Shown piece after piece: positions 45,321 to 54,516 of a stretch of DNA of 64,000 bases. Under the pieces are notes generated by a model. The model was not told the DNA's origin, ran no database searches, and saw only the letters and a list, made by a program, of their open reading frames with translations. Numbering within the stretch: position 1 is the stretch's first letter; each line of letters starts with the position of its first letter. Origin of the DNA: Granulibacter bethesdensis CGDNIH1 (GTDB lineage: Bacteria > Pseudomonadota > Alphaproteobacteria > Acetobacterales > Acetobacteraceae); the NCBI RefSeq assembly GCF_000014285.2, contig NC_008343.2, positions 1,638,501 through 1,702,500 of the forward strand, given 5' to 3'. The translations under genes were made by a program, and so were the position numbers.

Positions 45321-46484
45321 TTAGGGCATTCTTTTAAGGCCCATATACTGTCCTATTCTTGCATAATGATCGCGCTCTGATTTGATACGACCGCATGACA
45401 TGTCCAGCCCGACCTGATGGTAAGTTCTGGTGTAAAAACCGCGTTCCAGTTTAAAGGCCGCCCGGTTATCAAAAAAGCCATTGTTCATATAGTCATTATA
45501 AATACCTATATTCCCAAACAAATCAAAAACGGATGATTTTTCAGGATAATATTCAATATATTCCTCAATATTCAGACTTCTAATATAATCATTGATATAC
45601 ATCTCTCCGTCGGGTACAATTTCCCGCAGCTTATCAGGCTCCATCGGCTGCCAAGTTGTACGAACAGGATCAAGATAGTCACGATACTGGTCGACATGAG
45701 TTCCGTAATAAACAGGGAACATATAGAATTTATACCTTGGATCATCCAAAGGCAGCAGCATACTGGTCGTATGCTGCATCGGGTTCAGGACACCTGCGAT
45801 CGGGAAATGAATGGTAGTGGCATTGGACATCCACGCTGCCATCCATGAGAAGGTGCTGATACAAAGGACGATATGTTTTGATTTCCTCAAAAAATCAAAG
45901 TCCTCTCTTACTCCGCGAGACTGTATGAATGTTGCGTGAGGGAAAAAGGACCGCAATTCGGTCATATAGGGGGATTCATCAAGCTGCCCATAGAAAATCG
46001 GCTTTTTCCCGGTTTTAGCAACCAAGTAATAATAATATTCCGGCGGAAGAAGCGTGTAATCCTGATGGATACCGCGGAGAATTTCACCACCACGGATATT
46101 GATGACCAGTTCATCATCGCCTCCCCCATCACCGTTAGGAATAGCGGAGAAAAACTGTTCGTAATCAAGCTCTTCTCTGGTCGGGAAGTTTTTTACATGC
46201 TGACAATATCCCTCCAGTGAGATAAATTTGGCATCCGAATGACGGACCGCATGCGCCAGACCGGGAGCCGGCACATAGCCGGCCTGACGACCATTTGCAT
46301 AGGCTGTATTATGCAGTCCCCATCCTGCCAGTCGTATATCTGGCAGATCGATCCCGAATATTGGGATCTTGACATTAGTAATGTCGCCATACCCCAAGTG
46401 TTTCCTGATCTTGAGCGCACTCAAGTACATCATAAGGATGTTACCAGGATTTCCTTGAGCCCATATTTTAATTAAAAAGTTCAT
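45321..46484 (-). CDS. Putative glycosyltransferase, fucosyltransferase (GT11)-like
   Basis: This 387-residue protein begins MNFLIKIWAQGNPGNILMMY, the glycine/asparagine-containing start seen in GT11-type alpha-1,2-fucosyltransferases and relatives. It contains the family-like motifs ELVINIRGGEI (compare HVRRGD) and CISTFSWMAAWMS (compare the SSFSWW motif). The last 130 residues are not recognisable. I chose the ATG at 46484; an open frame to 46601 would add a non-conserved 39 residues. Low GC, like its convergent partner, suggests a transferred surface-glycan pair. The fucosyl specificity is a guess. Confidence 0.6.
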   Translation of the reverse strand: MNFLIKIWAQGNPGNILMMYLSALKIRKHLGYGDITNVKIPIFGIDLPDIRLAGWGLHNTAYANGRQAGYVPAPGLAHAVRHSDAKFISLEGYCQHVKNFPTREELDYEQFFSAIPNGDGGGDDELVINIRGGEILRGIHQDYTLLPPEYYYYLVAKTGKKPIFYGQLDESPYMTELRSFFPHATFIQSRGVREDFDFLRKSKHIVLCISTFSWMAAWMSNATTIHFPIAGVLNPMQHTTSMLLPLDDPRYKFYMFPVYYGTHVDQYRDYLDPVRTTWQPMEPDKLREIVPDGEMYINDYIRSLNIEEYIEYYPEKSSVFDLFGNIGIYNDYMNNGFFDNRAAFKLERGFYTRTYHQVGLDMSCGRIKSERDHYARIGQYMGLKRMP

Positions 46485-46820
46485 TTTTACCGAAATTAGT
46501 AGTAATTGCTCCACAAATAGTATAGTGAAAATTTCAAATTGCCAATAAACAAAATTGAACTCACTCTGATTTGGTCCCAAAAAAATACTTTTATCTGCCA
46601 ATGTCCTGAATCATATTACTAGCACTCACAAACGTTAAGTTTGCCTCTATCGCCATGCAGAGGCCACATCGTTTTCCACTTGCCATCTCCACTCCGGCAC
46701 GCTAAGTCCCCGCCCTGTTCGCGCGCCTGGGCCTGTATGGGCATGCCCGGCCGCAGCAACCCGTGGCTCCTCCTGATCCAAGGGTCAGCCGACGGGCTGG
46801 ATAACATGAAGGAGAATCAA
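46485..46820. other. Region upstream of rpmI and of the minus-strand glycosyltransferase
   Basis: The sequence changes here from low GC (46485-46620) to the normal GC of the core genome. It holds the rpmI promoter and leader, with a small hairpin (46786-46790 with 46795-46799) just before the ribosome binding site. The usual upstream neighbour infC is not present. I see nothing else. Confidence 0.45.
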
Positions 46821-47024
46821 ATGCCCAAGCTGAAGACGAAGTCTTCTGTGAAGAAGCGCTTCAAGATCACGGCCACCGGCAAGGTGCTGGCTGGTCCTGG
46901 TAAGAAGCGTCACAATCTTTCCGCGCGATCCCAGAAGGCAAAGCGCCAGAACCGTGGCAGCCAGGTGCTGACCCATGCTGACGGCCTGACCGTCAAGCAG
47001 TGGGCCCCCTACGGCCTGAACTGA
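46821..47024 (+). CDS. rpmI: Large ribosomal subunit protein bL35
   Basis: This 67-residue ribosomal protein has the diagnostic start [20 protein letters not shown] and the middle segment [15 protein letters not shown]. The ATG at 46821 is preceded by AAGGAG at good spacing; the longer open frame upstream is not conserved. It is the first gene of rpmI-rplT-pheS-pheT and lies 13 bases before rplT. Confidence 0.97.
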   Translation: MPKLKTKSSVKKRFKITATGKVLAGPGKKRHNLSARSQKAKRQNRGSQVLTHADGLTVKQWAPYGLN

Positions 47025-47037
47025 GGAGAGCGCATCC

Positions 47038-47397
47038 ATGGCACGTGTCAAACGCGGCGTTACCACGCACGCCCGTCACAAGAAGGTTCTGAAGGCCTCC
47101 AAGGGGTTCTTCGGCCGTTCCTCCACCAACTACCGCATTGCGTTGGAGCGTCTGGAAAAGTCGCTGCAATATGCGTATCGCGACCGCCGGGTGAAAAAGC
47201 GTGATTTCCGCGCTCTCTGGATCCAGCGTATCAATGCCGCCGTGCGTGAGCATGGCATGACCTACAGCGTGTTCATCAACGGGCTGAAGAAGGCCGAGAT
47301 CGACATGGACCGCAAGGTTCTGGCCGCCATTGCCTTCGACGACGCCGCTGCTTTTGCGGAAATCGTGAAGAAGGTGCAGGGCGCCCTGGCTGCCTGA
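47038..47397 (+). CDS. rplT: Large ribosomal subunit protein bL20
   Basis: This 119-residue protein binds 23S rRNA early in 50S assembly. It has the typical basic N-terminal extension ([19 protein letters not shown]) and the globular domain with [20 protein letters not shown]. In other bacteria bL20 represses its own operon through an mRNA structure; no such structure can be shown here. It is followed by the putative attenuator before pheS. Confidence 0.97.
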   Translation: MARVKRGVTTHARHKKVLKASKGFFGRSSTNYRIALERLEKSLQYAYRDRRVKKRDFRALWIQRINAAVREHGMTYSVFINGLKKAEIDMDRKVLAAIAFDDAAAFAEIVKKVQGALAA

Positions 47398-47467
47398 TCG
47401 CCCTGACAGGGTGATCGAAACAGGCTGGATGATCTTCATTCGGTCTGCTTGAATACCAAAAAGCGAT

Positions 47468-47513
47468 GGGGTTTCGGCCCCGCTGAAATCCGGGGCCCTG
47501 GCTCCGGATTTTT
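47468..47513 (+). promoter_or_regulatory. Possible transcription attenuator before pheST
   Basis: An 8-bp stem AAATCCGG/CCGGATTT (47486-47493 with 47504-47511) is followed by further U, forming an intrinsic terminator. The upstream segment GGCCCC (47476-47481) can instead pair with GGGGCC (47492-47497), which overlaps the terminator stem, so the two structures exclude each other. No Phe-rich leader peptide is evident. Confidence 0.45.
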
Positions 47514-47529
47514 CGTATGTGGAGTTGCC

Positions 47530-48600
47530 ATGTCGGACGATCTGACCGCCCTGCGAGAAGAAACCGATGCCGCTTTACGGGACGCCGCTGATCTGCGCGC
47601 CTGGGATGCTGTCCGTGTCGGTGTGCTGGGCAAAAGCGGGAAGCTGACCGCTTTGCTCAAAACGCTGGGGCAAGCGACTCCGGAAGAGCGAAAAGAGCGC
47701 GGCGCGGCGCTCAACCGGCTCAAGGAAGCCCTGAGCGAAGCTATCGAAGCCCGTCGGGTAGAGCTGGAATCCGCCGCTCTGGAAGCCCGGCTGACCGCGG
47801 AGCGCATCGATATCACCCGCCCGCCGCGCCCACGCCTGACCGGCGCAATCCATCCGATCAGCCGCACCATTGAGGAAATGACCGCGATTTTCGGTGCCAT
47901 GGGGTTCAGCGTCGCTGAAGGTCCGGATGTGGAGGGGGACTGGCATAATTTCGGCGCCTTGAACATTCCCGCGCACCACCCTGCCCGCGCCGACCACGAC
48001 ACGTTTTATCTGCCGTCAGAGCAGGAAGGTGCGGCCCCCCGCGTGCTGCGCACTCATACCTCTCCGGTTCAGATCCGCACCATGCTGAATGCCGAGCCTC
48101 CAATCCGCATCATCGCACCCGGCCGCACCTATCGCGCTGATCATGACGCCACGCACAGCCCGATGTTTCATCAATGCGAGGGGCTGGTCATTGGGCGTGG
48201 CATCACGCTGGGGCATCTGAAAGGCACGCTGATCGACTTTCTGCGCGCTTTCTTTGGCGTGCCTGGTCTGCCGGTGCGGTTCCGAGCCAGCTACTTCCCC
48301 TTTACCGAACCCTCCATGGAGGTGGATATCGGCTGGAACCGCAAGACCGGGGAGCTGGGCGGTGGCGGCGACTGGCTGGAAATCCTCGGCAGCGGCATGG
48401 TACAGCCGAAAGTGCTGGCCAATTGCGGGATCGACCCGCGTGAGTGGCAGGGCTTTGCGTTCGGCATGGGGGTGGAGCGCGTGACGATGCTGAAACATGG
48501 CATCGCCGATCTGCGCCCGTTCTATGACAGCGATCTGCGCTGGCTGCGTCATTATGGTTTCAATCCGCTGGCCCCCGTCAGCCTGCATGAAGGGGTGTGA
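47530..48600 (+). CDS. pheS: Phenylalanine-tRNA ligase alpha subunit
   Basis: PheS is the catalytic subunit of the alpha2-beta2 phenylalanyl-tRNA synthetase. The 356-residue protein has the N-terminal coiled coil (about 1-90) and the class II core. Motif 2 lies in RTYRADHDATHSPMFHQCEG, and GMGVERVTMLKHGI is motif 3. I chose the ATG at 47530 (GGAG upstream); the longer open frame from 47449 runs through the attenuator and is not conserved. It ends three bases before pheT. Confidence 0.96.
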   Translation: MSDDLTALREETDAALRDAADLRAWDAVRVGVLGKSGKLTALLKTLGQATPEERKERGAALNRLKEALSEAIEARRVELESAALEARLTAERIDITRPPRPRLTGAIHPISRTIEEMTAIFGAMGFSVAEGPDVEGDWHNFGALNIPAHHPARADHDTFYLPSEQEGAAPRVLRTHTSPVQIRTMLNAEPPIRIIAPGRTYRADHDATHSPMFHQCEGLVIGRGITLGHLKGTLIDFLRAFFGVPGLPVRFRASYFPFTEPSMEVDIGWNRKTGELGGGGDWLEILGSGMVQPKVLANCGIDPREWQGFAFGMGVERVTMLKHGIADLRPFYDSDLRWLRHYGFNPLAPVSLHEGV

Positions 48601-48603
48601 GCC

Positions 48604-51063
48604 ATGAAATTCACCCTGTCCTGGCTTAAGGACCATCTGGATACCGATGCCTCCCTGTCCCGTATTGCCGAGACCCTGACGGTCATCGGACTGGAACTTG
48701 AAGGCATCGAGGATCGTGCCGCCGCACTGACCGGATTCAACATCGCCCGCATCGTCAGCGCGGAGCAGCATCCCAATGCTGATCGGCTGCGTGTCTGTCA
48801 GGTCGAAACCGGCACGGAGCGCGGCACGATTCAGGTCGTCTGCGGCGCGCCCAATGCCCGTGCCGGGATCGGCGTGGTGCTGGCAACACCCGGAGCAGTC
48901 GTCCCCACCAATGGTATGGTCATCAAGGAAGGCGAAATCCGTAGCGTGGCCAGCATGGGCATGATGTGCTCGGCGCGGGAGCTTGGCCTCGGCGATGAGC
49001 ATGACGGCATCATCGAATTGTCGCCCGATCTGCCGCTCGGCACCCCCTATGCGGCGCTGGCCGGCCTGGATGATCCGGTGATCGAGATCAGCGTCACGCC
49101 CAACCGCGGGGATGCGCTGGGCGTGCGCGGCATCGCCCGCGATCTGGCCGCCGCCGGTCTCGGTAGGCTGAAGCCGTTCCAGCCGGTTCCGGTCGCAGCC
49201 TCTGCCTCCTCCGCCATTCACTGGGCGATCGAGGATCGTGAAGCCTGCCCGTTCATCCTGGGCCGCACGATACGCGGCGTGCGCAACGGCCCGAGTCCGG
49301 ACTGGCTGGCAGCACGGCTGAAGGCCATCGGGCTGCGTCCTATCAACACGCTTGTCGATATCACCAATTACGTCTGCTTCGATCTGGGTCGCCCACTGCA
49401 TGTATTCGATGTCGCGCGGGTGCAGGGGGATACGCTCACCGTACGACGAGGCGCGGGCGAGAGTTTCCGAACCCTGAATGGCAAGGATATCACCGTCACG
49501 GCGGAAGATTGCGTGATCGCCGATGCAACGGGCGTAGAGTCTCTGGCCGGCATCACCGGCGGCGAGCGCACCGGCTGCACCGAGACCACCACCGATGTGT
49601 TTATCGAGTGCGCCCTGTTCGATCCGGTGCGGATCGCCCGCAGCGGACGTTATCACCAGATCAGCACCGATGCGCGGCAGCGTTTCGAGCGTGGTGTCGA
49701 TCAGGCCCTGCTGCCTGCTGCTCTGGAAGCAGCCACCGCCATGATCCTGAGCCTGTGCGGCGGTGAGGCCAGCGCCATCACCAGCGCCGGAGTGGAACCC
49801 TCCTGGCAGCGCGACGCCACGCTGCGTTTTGCCCGGCTGGAGCAACTCGGCGGCCTGGCGGTGCCTCCGGATGAAGCCGTCGGGGCTCTGGAACGTCTTG
49901 GTTTCGGCATCCTGTCCCGAAATGCGGAGCATGTGACGGTCTCGGTCCCGTCCTGGCGTAATGATATGGCGGTCCGCTCACCGCTCGACTTACCCTCGAC
50001 ATGCGATGCCGCGCGCGCCGCCACACTGGCGGAAGCCGCCGCCGAAGCCGAGCCGGAAGCCGAACTGATCGAGGAAGTGCTGCGCCTGCGCGGTATGGAT
50101 GCGATTCCGGCCTGCTCGCTGCCGGTGGATCATGCCGTACCGGCGGCCTCATTGTCGCCGCGCCAGACCCGCGCGGCGCTGGCCCGGCGCGAACTGGCCG
50201 CATCCGGCCTGATGGAATGCGTCACGTTCAGCTTCGTGGCACATGAGGTCGCCGCCCGGTTCGGCGGCACCGAGGAAAGCCTCCGCCTGCTCAATCCCAT
50301 TGCCTCCGATCTTGACCAGTTGCGTCCGACACCGGTGGCAACGCTGGCGCTGGCGCTGGCTCGCAACGCAGCCCGCGGTCTGCCGGAAGCGGCGCTGTTC
50401 GAGGTAGGGCCTGCCTTCTCTGCCAACGGGCAAAGTCAGGTTGCGGCCGCCATCCTCGGCGGGATGACGCCTCGGCATTGGCTGGAACCGGCACGTTCAC
50501 TGGATGCGATGGATGCGAAGGGCTATCTGTTCAGCCTTCTTTCGGCATTGGGCGTGCCGATGGACAGTCTCTCCGTCACCGCCGACGCACCTGGCTGGTA
50601 CCATCCTGGCCGCTCCGGTGTAGTACGGCAGGGGCCAAAAACCGTGCTCGGCACGTTTGGGGAATTGCATCCGGCGCTGATCGAAGCGATGGATCTGCCC
50701 TCTCCCACCATCGCCTTCGAGCTGTTTCTGGAGGCGGTGCCTGAACCGAAACGCCGCCGCCGCGCCGCACCGACCCTGCCGCCTTTCCAGCCTCTGACGC
50801 GCGATTTCGCGTTTCTGGCCCAACGCGGCACCTCGGCCGACGCCCTGCTGCGGGCCATTCGGGGGGCGGATCGCACACTTATCACCCGCGTATCGCTGTT
50901 CGATGTCTATGATGGCGACAAACTGCCGGAGGGGATGATCTCGCTGGGGGTGGAAGTGACCCTGCAACCGCTGGAACGCTCCCTGACCGATGCGGAGATC
51001 GAGGCGATCAGCGCCAAAATCGTCGCAGCCGCCGGAAAAGCAGTTGGAGCCACGCTGCGTTAA
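48604..51063 (+). CDS. pheT: Phenylalanine-tRNA ligase beta subunit
   Basis: This 819-residue subunit binds tRNA and edits misacylated Tyr-tRNA. In order it has the tRNA-binding (EMAP-like) domain (about 40-150), the B3/B4 editing domain (about 210-385; RPINTLVDITNYVCFDLGRP), B5 (about 400-490), the core-like domain, and the C-terminal anticodon-binding FDX-ACB domain (about 725-818). The length is normal for bacterial PheT. A strong terminator follows. Confidence 0.96.
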   Translation: MKFTLSWLKDHLDTDASLSRIAETLTVIGLELEGIEDRAAALTGFNIARIVSAEQHPNADRLRVCQVETGTERGTIQVVCGAPNARAGIGVVLATPGAVVPTNGMVIKEGEIRSVASMGMMCSARELGLGDEHDGIIELSPDLPLGTPYAALAGLDDPVIEISVTPNRGDALGVRGIARDLAAAGLGRLKPFQPVPVAASASSAIHWAIEDREACPFILGRTIRGVRNGPSPDWLAARLKAIGLRPINTLVDITNYVCFDLGRPLHVFDVARVQGDTLTVRRGAGESFRTLNGKDITVTAEDCVIADATGVESLAGITGGERTGCTETTTDVFIECALFDPVRIARSGRYHQISTDARQRFERGVDQALLPAALEAATAMILSLCGGEASAITSAGVEPSWQRDATLRFARLEQLGGLAVPPDEAVGALERLGFGILSRNAEHVTVSVPSWRNDMAVRSPLDLPSTCDAARAATLAEAAAEAEPEAELIEEVLRLRGMDAIPACSLPVDHAVPAASLSPRQTRAALARRELAASGLMECVTFSFVAHEVAARFGGTEESLRLLNPIASDLDQLRPTPVATLALALARNAARGLPEAALFEVGPAFSANGQSQVAAAILGGMTPRHWLEPARSLDAMDAKGYLFSLLSALGVPMDSLSVTADAPGWYHPGRSGVVRQGPKTVLGTFGELHPALIEAMDLPSPTIAFELFLEAVPEPKRRRRAAPTLPPFQPLTRDFAFLAQRGTSADALLRAIRGADRTLITRVSLFDVYDGDKLPEGMISLGVEVTLQPLERSLTDAEIEAISAKIVAAAGKAVGATLR

Positions 51064-51107
51064 AAAACCAGCCGCCCGCATGGGTGGCGCAAGCTTTGTT
51101 CCCCAGA

Positions 51108-51140
51108 AAGCCTCGCCGGGATGATCCGGCGGGGCTTTTT
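51108..51140 (+). terminator. Intrinsic terminator of the rpmI-rplT-pheST operon
   Basis: A 12-bp stem (51108-51119 with 51126-51137, one G-U wobble) closes a 6-base loop and runs into TTTTT. Confidence 0.9.
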
Positions 51141-51231
51141 GTTTTCAACACATGCTCCCCTTCGAAAATCACCGGGCGGGAAGGCCATATCAGGGCTTCG
51201 CGGGACGGTATTTTTTGCGTATCAGGCGTCC

Positions 51232-53037
51232 ATGACCGACATTCCCATCGACCGTATCCGCAATTTCTCGATCATCGCCCATATCGACCATGGGAAATCG
51301 ACCCTTGCCGACCGCCTGATCCAGTTGACCGGCGCATTGTCGGACCGCGAAATGACCAACCAGGTCCTGGATAATATGGAGCTGGAGCGGGAGCGCGGCA
51401 TCACCATCAAGGCACAGACCGTGCGCCTGACCTACCGCGCCAAGGACGGGCTGGTCTATGCGCTGAACCTGATGGACACACCGGGCCATGTCGATTTCGC
51501 TTATGAAGTCAGCCGGTCTCTGGCGGCCTGTGAAGGCTCTCTGCTGGTGGTGGATGCCAGTCAGGGGGTGGAAGCTCAGACGCTCGCCAATGTGTATCAG
51601 GCGATTGATGCCAATCACGAAATCGTGCCGGTGCTGAACAAGGTCGATCTGCCCGCCGCCGAGCCGGACCGGGTGAAAAAACAGATCGAGGATGTGATCG
51701 GCCTCGATGCTTCCGACGCGCTGATGATCTCAGCCAAGACCGGCCTCGGCGTGGATACGGTGCTGGAAGCGCTGGTCACCCGCCTGCCTGCGCCGAAAGG
51801 CAATGCCAATGGCGAATTGAAGGCGCTGCTGGTCGATAGCTGGTACGACGCCTATCTGGGTGTCATCATTCTGGTGCGGGTGAAGGATGGCGTGCTGCGG
51901 CGCGGCCAGAAAATCCGCATGATGTCTACCGGCGCGACCTACACCGTGGATCAGGTGGGCGTATTCAGCCCGCGTATGACGCCGGTGGAGACGCTCAATC
52001 CGGGAGAGATGGGCTATATCAACGCCGCCATCAAAACCGTGGCCGATACCAATGTCGGTGATACCATCACCGATGACCGCGTGCCGGCGGCCGAGCCACT
52101 CGCAGGCTTCAAACCCTCGATTCCGGTGGTGTGGTGCGGCCTGTATCCGATCGACGCCGATGATTTCGAAAAGCTGCGCGACAGCCTCGGCAAGCTGCGT
52201 CTGAACGATGCCAGCTTCCATTTCGAGGCCGAGACCTCTGCCGCACTGGGTTTCGGGTTCCGCTGCGGCTTCCTCGGGCTGCTGCATCTGGAAATCATTC
52301 AGGAAAGACTGAGCCGGGAGTTCGACCTCGACCTGATCGCGACCGCGCCATCGGTGGTGTACAAGCTCCACAAGACCAATGGCGAGCATCTGGAGCTGCA
52401 CAACCCGGCCGACATGCCGGATGGCAGCGTGATCGAGAAAATCGAGGAGCCATGGATCAAGGCCACGATCATGGTGCCGGACGATTATCTGGGCGCGATC
52501 CTGACCCTGTGCAGCGAACGGCGTGGCCAGCAGGTTGACCTGACCTATGTCGGCAACCGGGCGATGGCCGTGTATCGGTTGCCGCTGAACGAGGTGGTGT
52601 TCGATTTCTACGACCGCCTGAAATCAGTCAGCCGCGGCTATGCCAGCTTCGATTACCAGATGGATGGATATGAGGAGAGCGATCTGGTCCGCATCTCGAT
52701 TCTGGTGAATGCGGAGGCTGTGGATGCGCTGAGCTTCATCGCGCATCGGAGTGCGGCTGAAAACCGTGGCCGACAGATCTGCGCCAAGCTGAAGGAGTTG
52801 ATTCCCCGTCAGTTGTTCAAGATCGCCATTCAGGCCGCCATCGGCAGCCGCATCATCGCCCGCGAGACGCTGGGTGCGCTGAGCAAGGACGTGACCGCTA
52901 AATGCTATGGCGGCGACATCAGCCGCAAGCGGAAGCTGCTGGAAAAGCAGAAAGAGGGCAAAAAACGCATGCGCCAGTTCGGCAAGGTGGAGATTCCGCA
53001 ATCGGCCTTCCTCGCCGCCCTGAAAATGGATAACTGA
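51232..53037 (+). CDS. lepA: Elongation factor 4 (LepA)
   Basis: This ribosome-associated translational GTPase remodels stalled or early-assembly ribosomes. The 601-residue protein has G1 [14 protein letters not shown], the switch sequence [15 protein letters not shown]3 DTPGHVDF and G4 NKVD, followed by domain II and the EF-G-like domains. The C-terminal domain unique to LepA ends [20 protein letters not shown] chose the ATG at 51232; an in-frame extension from 51121 passes through the pheT terminator and is not conserved. Confidence 0.97.
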   Translation: MTDIPIDRIRNFSIIAHIDHGKSTLADRLIQLTGALSDREMTNQVLDNMELERERGITIKAQTVRLTYRAKDGLVYALNLMDTPGHVDFAYEVSRSLAACEGSLLVVDASQGVEAQTLANVYQAIDANHEIVPVLNKVDLPAAEPDRVKKQIEDVIGLDASDALMISAKTGLGVDTVLEALVTRLPAPKGNANGELKALLVDSWYDAYLGVIILVRVKDGVLRRGQKIRMMSTGATYTVDQVGVFSPRMTPVETLNPGEMGYINAAIKTVADTNVGDTITDDRVPAAEPLAGFKPSIPVVWCGLYPIDADDFEKLRDSLGKLRLNDASFHFEAETSAALGFGFRCGFLGLLHLEIIQERLSREFDLDLIATAPSVVYKLHKTNGEHLELHNPADMPDGSVIEKIEEPWIKATIMVPDDYLGAILTLCSERRGQQVDLTYVGNRAMAVYRLPLNEVVFDFYDRLKSVSRGYASFDYQMDGYEESDLVRISILVNAEAVDALSFIAHRSAAENRGRQICAKLKELIPRQLFKIAIQAAIGSRIIARETLGALSKDVTAKCYGGDISRKRKLLEKQKEGKKRMRQFGKVEIPQSAFLAALKMDN

Positions 53038-53090
53038 CCCCCCTTGCATTCCCCCCTCAGGGTAGGTAATAGCACCCCACCCTGGCATCC

Positions 53091-53180
53091 GGAGAGATGG
53101 CCGAGCGGCTTAAGGCGCACGCTTGGAAAGCGTGTGTGCGTGAAAGCGTACCGTGGGTTCGAATCCCACTCTCTCCGCCA
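53091..53180 (+). tRNA. tRNA-Ser (anticodon GGA)
   Basis: This 90-base tRNA is complete, including encoded CCA. The acceptor arms are GGAGAGA/TCTCTCC, the anticodon stem is CACGC/GCGTG around TTGGAAA with anticodon GGA at 53125-53127, and the long variable arm is typical of serine tRNAs. The T-arm GTGGGTTCGAATCCCAC is intact. It reads UCC and UCU codons. It is the integration site of the element to its right. Confidence 0.97.
53152..53180 (+). other. Candidate attL (3' end of tRNA-Ser)
   Basis: Integrases of the P4 type usually recombine within the 3' end of a tRNA gene, and the T-arm to CCA segment here is directly followed by the integrase gene. The matching attR copy must lie beyond the right edge of the window and was not seen. 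Confidence 0.5.
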
Positions 53181-53317
53181 GCGGCCTGAATTTTCCAATA
53201 TCATAGCGTATGAAAATCGGCTGATTTCTGCCGATTTTTGGCGTGTTATTGTTGCATCTCGACGCATCCCGTTGCATGGTATCCCACGCACCATGTGGTA
53301 ACTAGTGTGGGATAATA

Positions 53318-54481
53318 TTGGGCAAGCTTTCCGCCACTTCCGTGAAGGCCTCAAAGGAGCCGGGCCGCTATGGCGACGGCGACGGCCTGTACCTTGTCAT
53401 AAGTCCCCGGGGCGGGAAGTCCTGGGTTTGTCGCGTGCAGAAGGATGGCAAGCGCCGGGACGTTGGCCTGGGGAGTGCCAAGAAGGTGTCCCTGGCCTTG
53501 GCCCGTGAGCGCGCTGCGAAGGTGCGGACACAGGTTGAGGTGGGGCTTGATCCCGTTGCCGAGCGGCGGAAAGAGGCCGGGATACCCACCTTCAAGGAAG
53601 CCGCCGCGCTGGTGTTTGCCGAGCACAAGGCGAGCTGGCGGAACCAAAAGCACCGGGCACAGTGGCTATCCACCCTTGAAACCTATGCGTTCCCCACGCT
53701 GGGCGATCTATCGGTTGCCCTCATTGACGGCCACCATGTCCGGGATGCTGTGATTTCCATTTGGCTGGAAAAGCCGGAGACGGCGCGGCGCGTGCGCCAG
53801 AGGATCAACACGGTCATCGACTGGGCAATCGGCAAGGGATACCGGACGACACCCCTACCGATTGCGGCGATGAATAAATCGATGCCCAAGGTTAAGGCCA
53901 AGGGGGTGCACCATACGGCCCTGCCCTACGCTGAGGTTCCGGCGTTCGTGGCTAAGCTCAAAGAGCGGGATACTGTGGGGCGGTTGGCGCTTGAGGCGCT
54001 GATTCTCACTGCAACCAGGTCCGGCGAGATTCGCGGTGCAACCTGGGGCGACCTTGATCTGGACAGGGGACTATGGACGATCCCCGCCGAGCGGATGAAG
54101 GCTGGGAAGGAGCATGTTGTCCCGCTGTCATCGGCCGCCCTGGGCGTGTTCCAGCGGGCGCAGCGTTACAGGGAGGCGCGGAGCGAGTTGGTATTTCCCG
54201 GTCAACGCGGCGGCAAGCCGCTTTCCGACATGACGCTGACCAAGATTTGCCGCGACATGGAGGTTGCCGCCGTGCCGCATGGCTTTCGCTCATCCTTCCG
54301 CGATTGGGTGGCCGATGAGACGAATTTTGACGGCGACATAGCCGAGATGGCCCTGGCGCACGCCATTGGGAGCAAGGTGGAAGCCGCTTACCGGAGGGGC
54401 AACCTGCTGGAGAAGCGGAAGGCGCTCATGGAGGCGTGGGGCGATTATTGCTGTTTGAAGGTGTCTCAACCCAAGGTATAG
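53318..54481 (+). CDS. int: P4-type tyrosine site-specific integrase
   Basis: This 387-residue recombinase has the N-terminal arm-type DNA-binding domain of the DUF4102 kind (GRYGDGDGLYLVI), a core-binding domain, and the catalytic domain. The catalytic residues are the Arg in TATRSGEIRGATW, the HxxR in PHGFRSSFRDW, the His in ALAHAIGSK and the Tyr in VEAAYRRGN. It starts with TTG; an in-frame stop at 53303 rules out an earlier start. It sits 137 bases after the tRNA, as expected for an integrase next to attL, and presumably inserts the element into tRNA-Ser. Confidence 0.93.
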   Translation: MGKLSATSVKASKEPGRYGDGDGLYLVISPRGGKSWVCRVQKDGKRRDVGLGSAKKVSLALARERAAKVRTQVEVGLDPVAERRKEAGIPTFKEAAALVFAEHKASWRNQKHRAQWLSTLETYAFPTLGDLSVALIDGHHVRDAVISIWLEKPETARRVRQRINTVIDWAIGKGYRTTPLPIAAMNKSMPKVKAKGVHHTALPYAEVPAFVAKLKERDTVGRLALEALILTATRSGEIRGATWGDLDLDRGLWTIPAERMKAGKEHVVPLSSAALGVFQRAQRYREARSELVFPGQRGGKPLSDMTLTKICRDMEVAAVPHGFRSSFRDWVADETNFDGDIAEMALAHAIGSKVEAAYRRGNLLEKRKALMEAWGDYCCLKVSQPKV

Positions 54482-54516
54482 CCGTCCTACATCAACCAAA
54501 AGAAGGTTTTTGCTGC

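Noticed and set aside
48016-49932. 638-residue minus-strand open frame over pheS/pheT
   Set aside because: Antisense shadow of essential, well-conserved genes.
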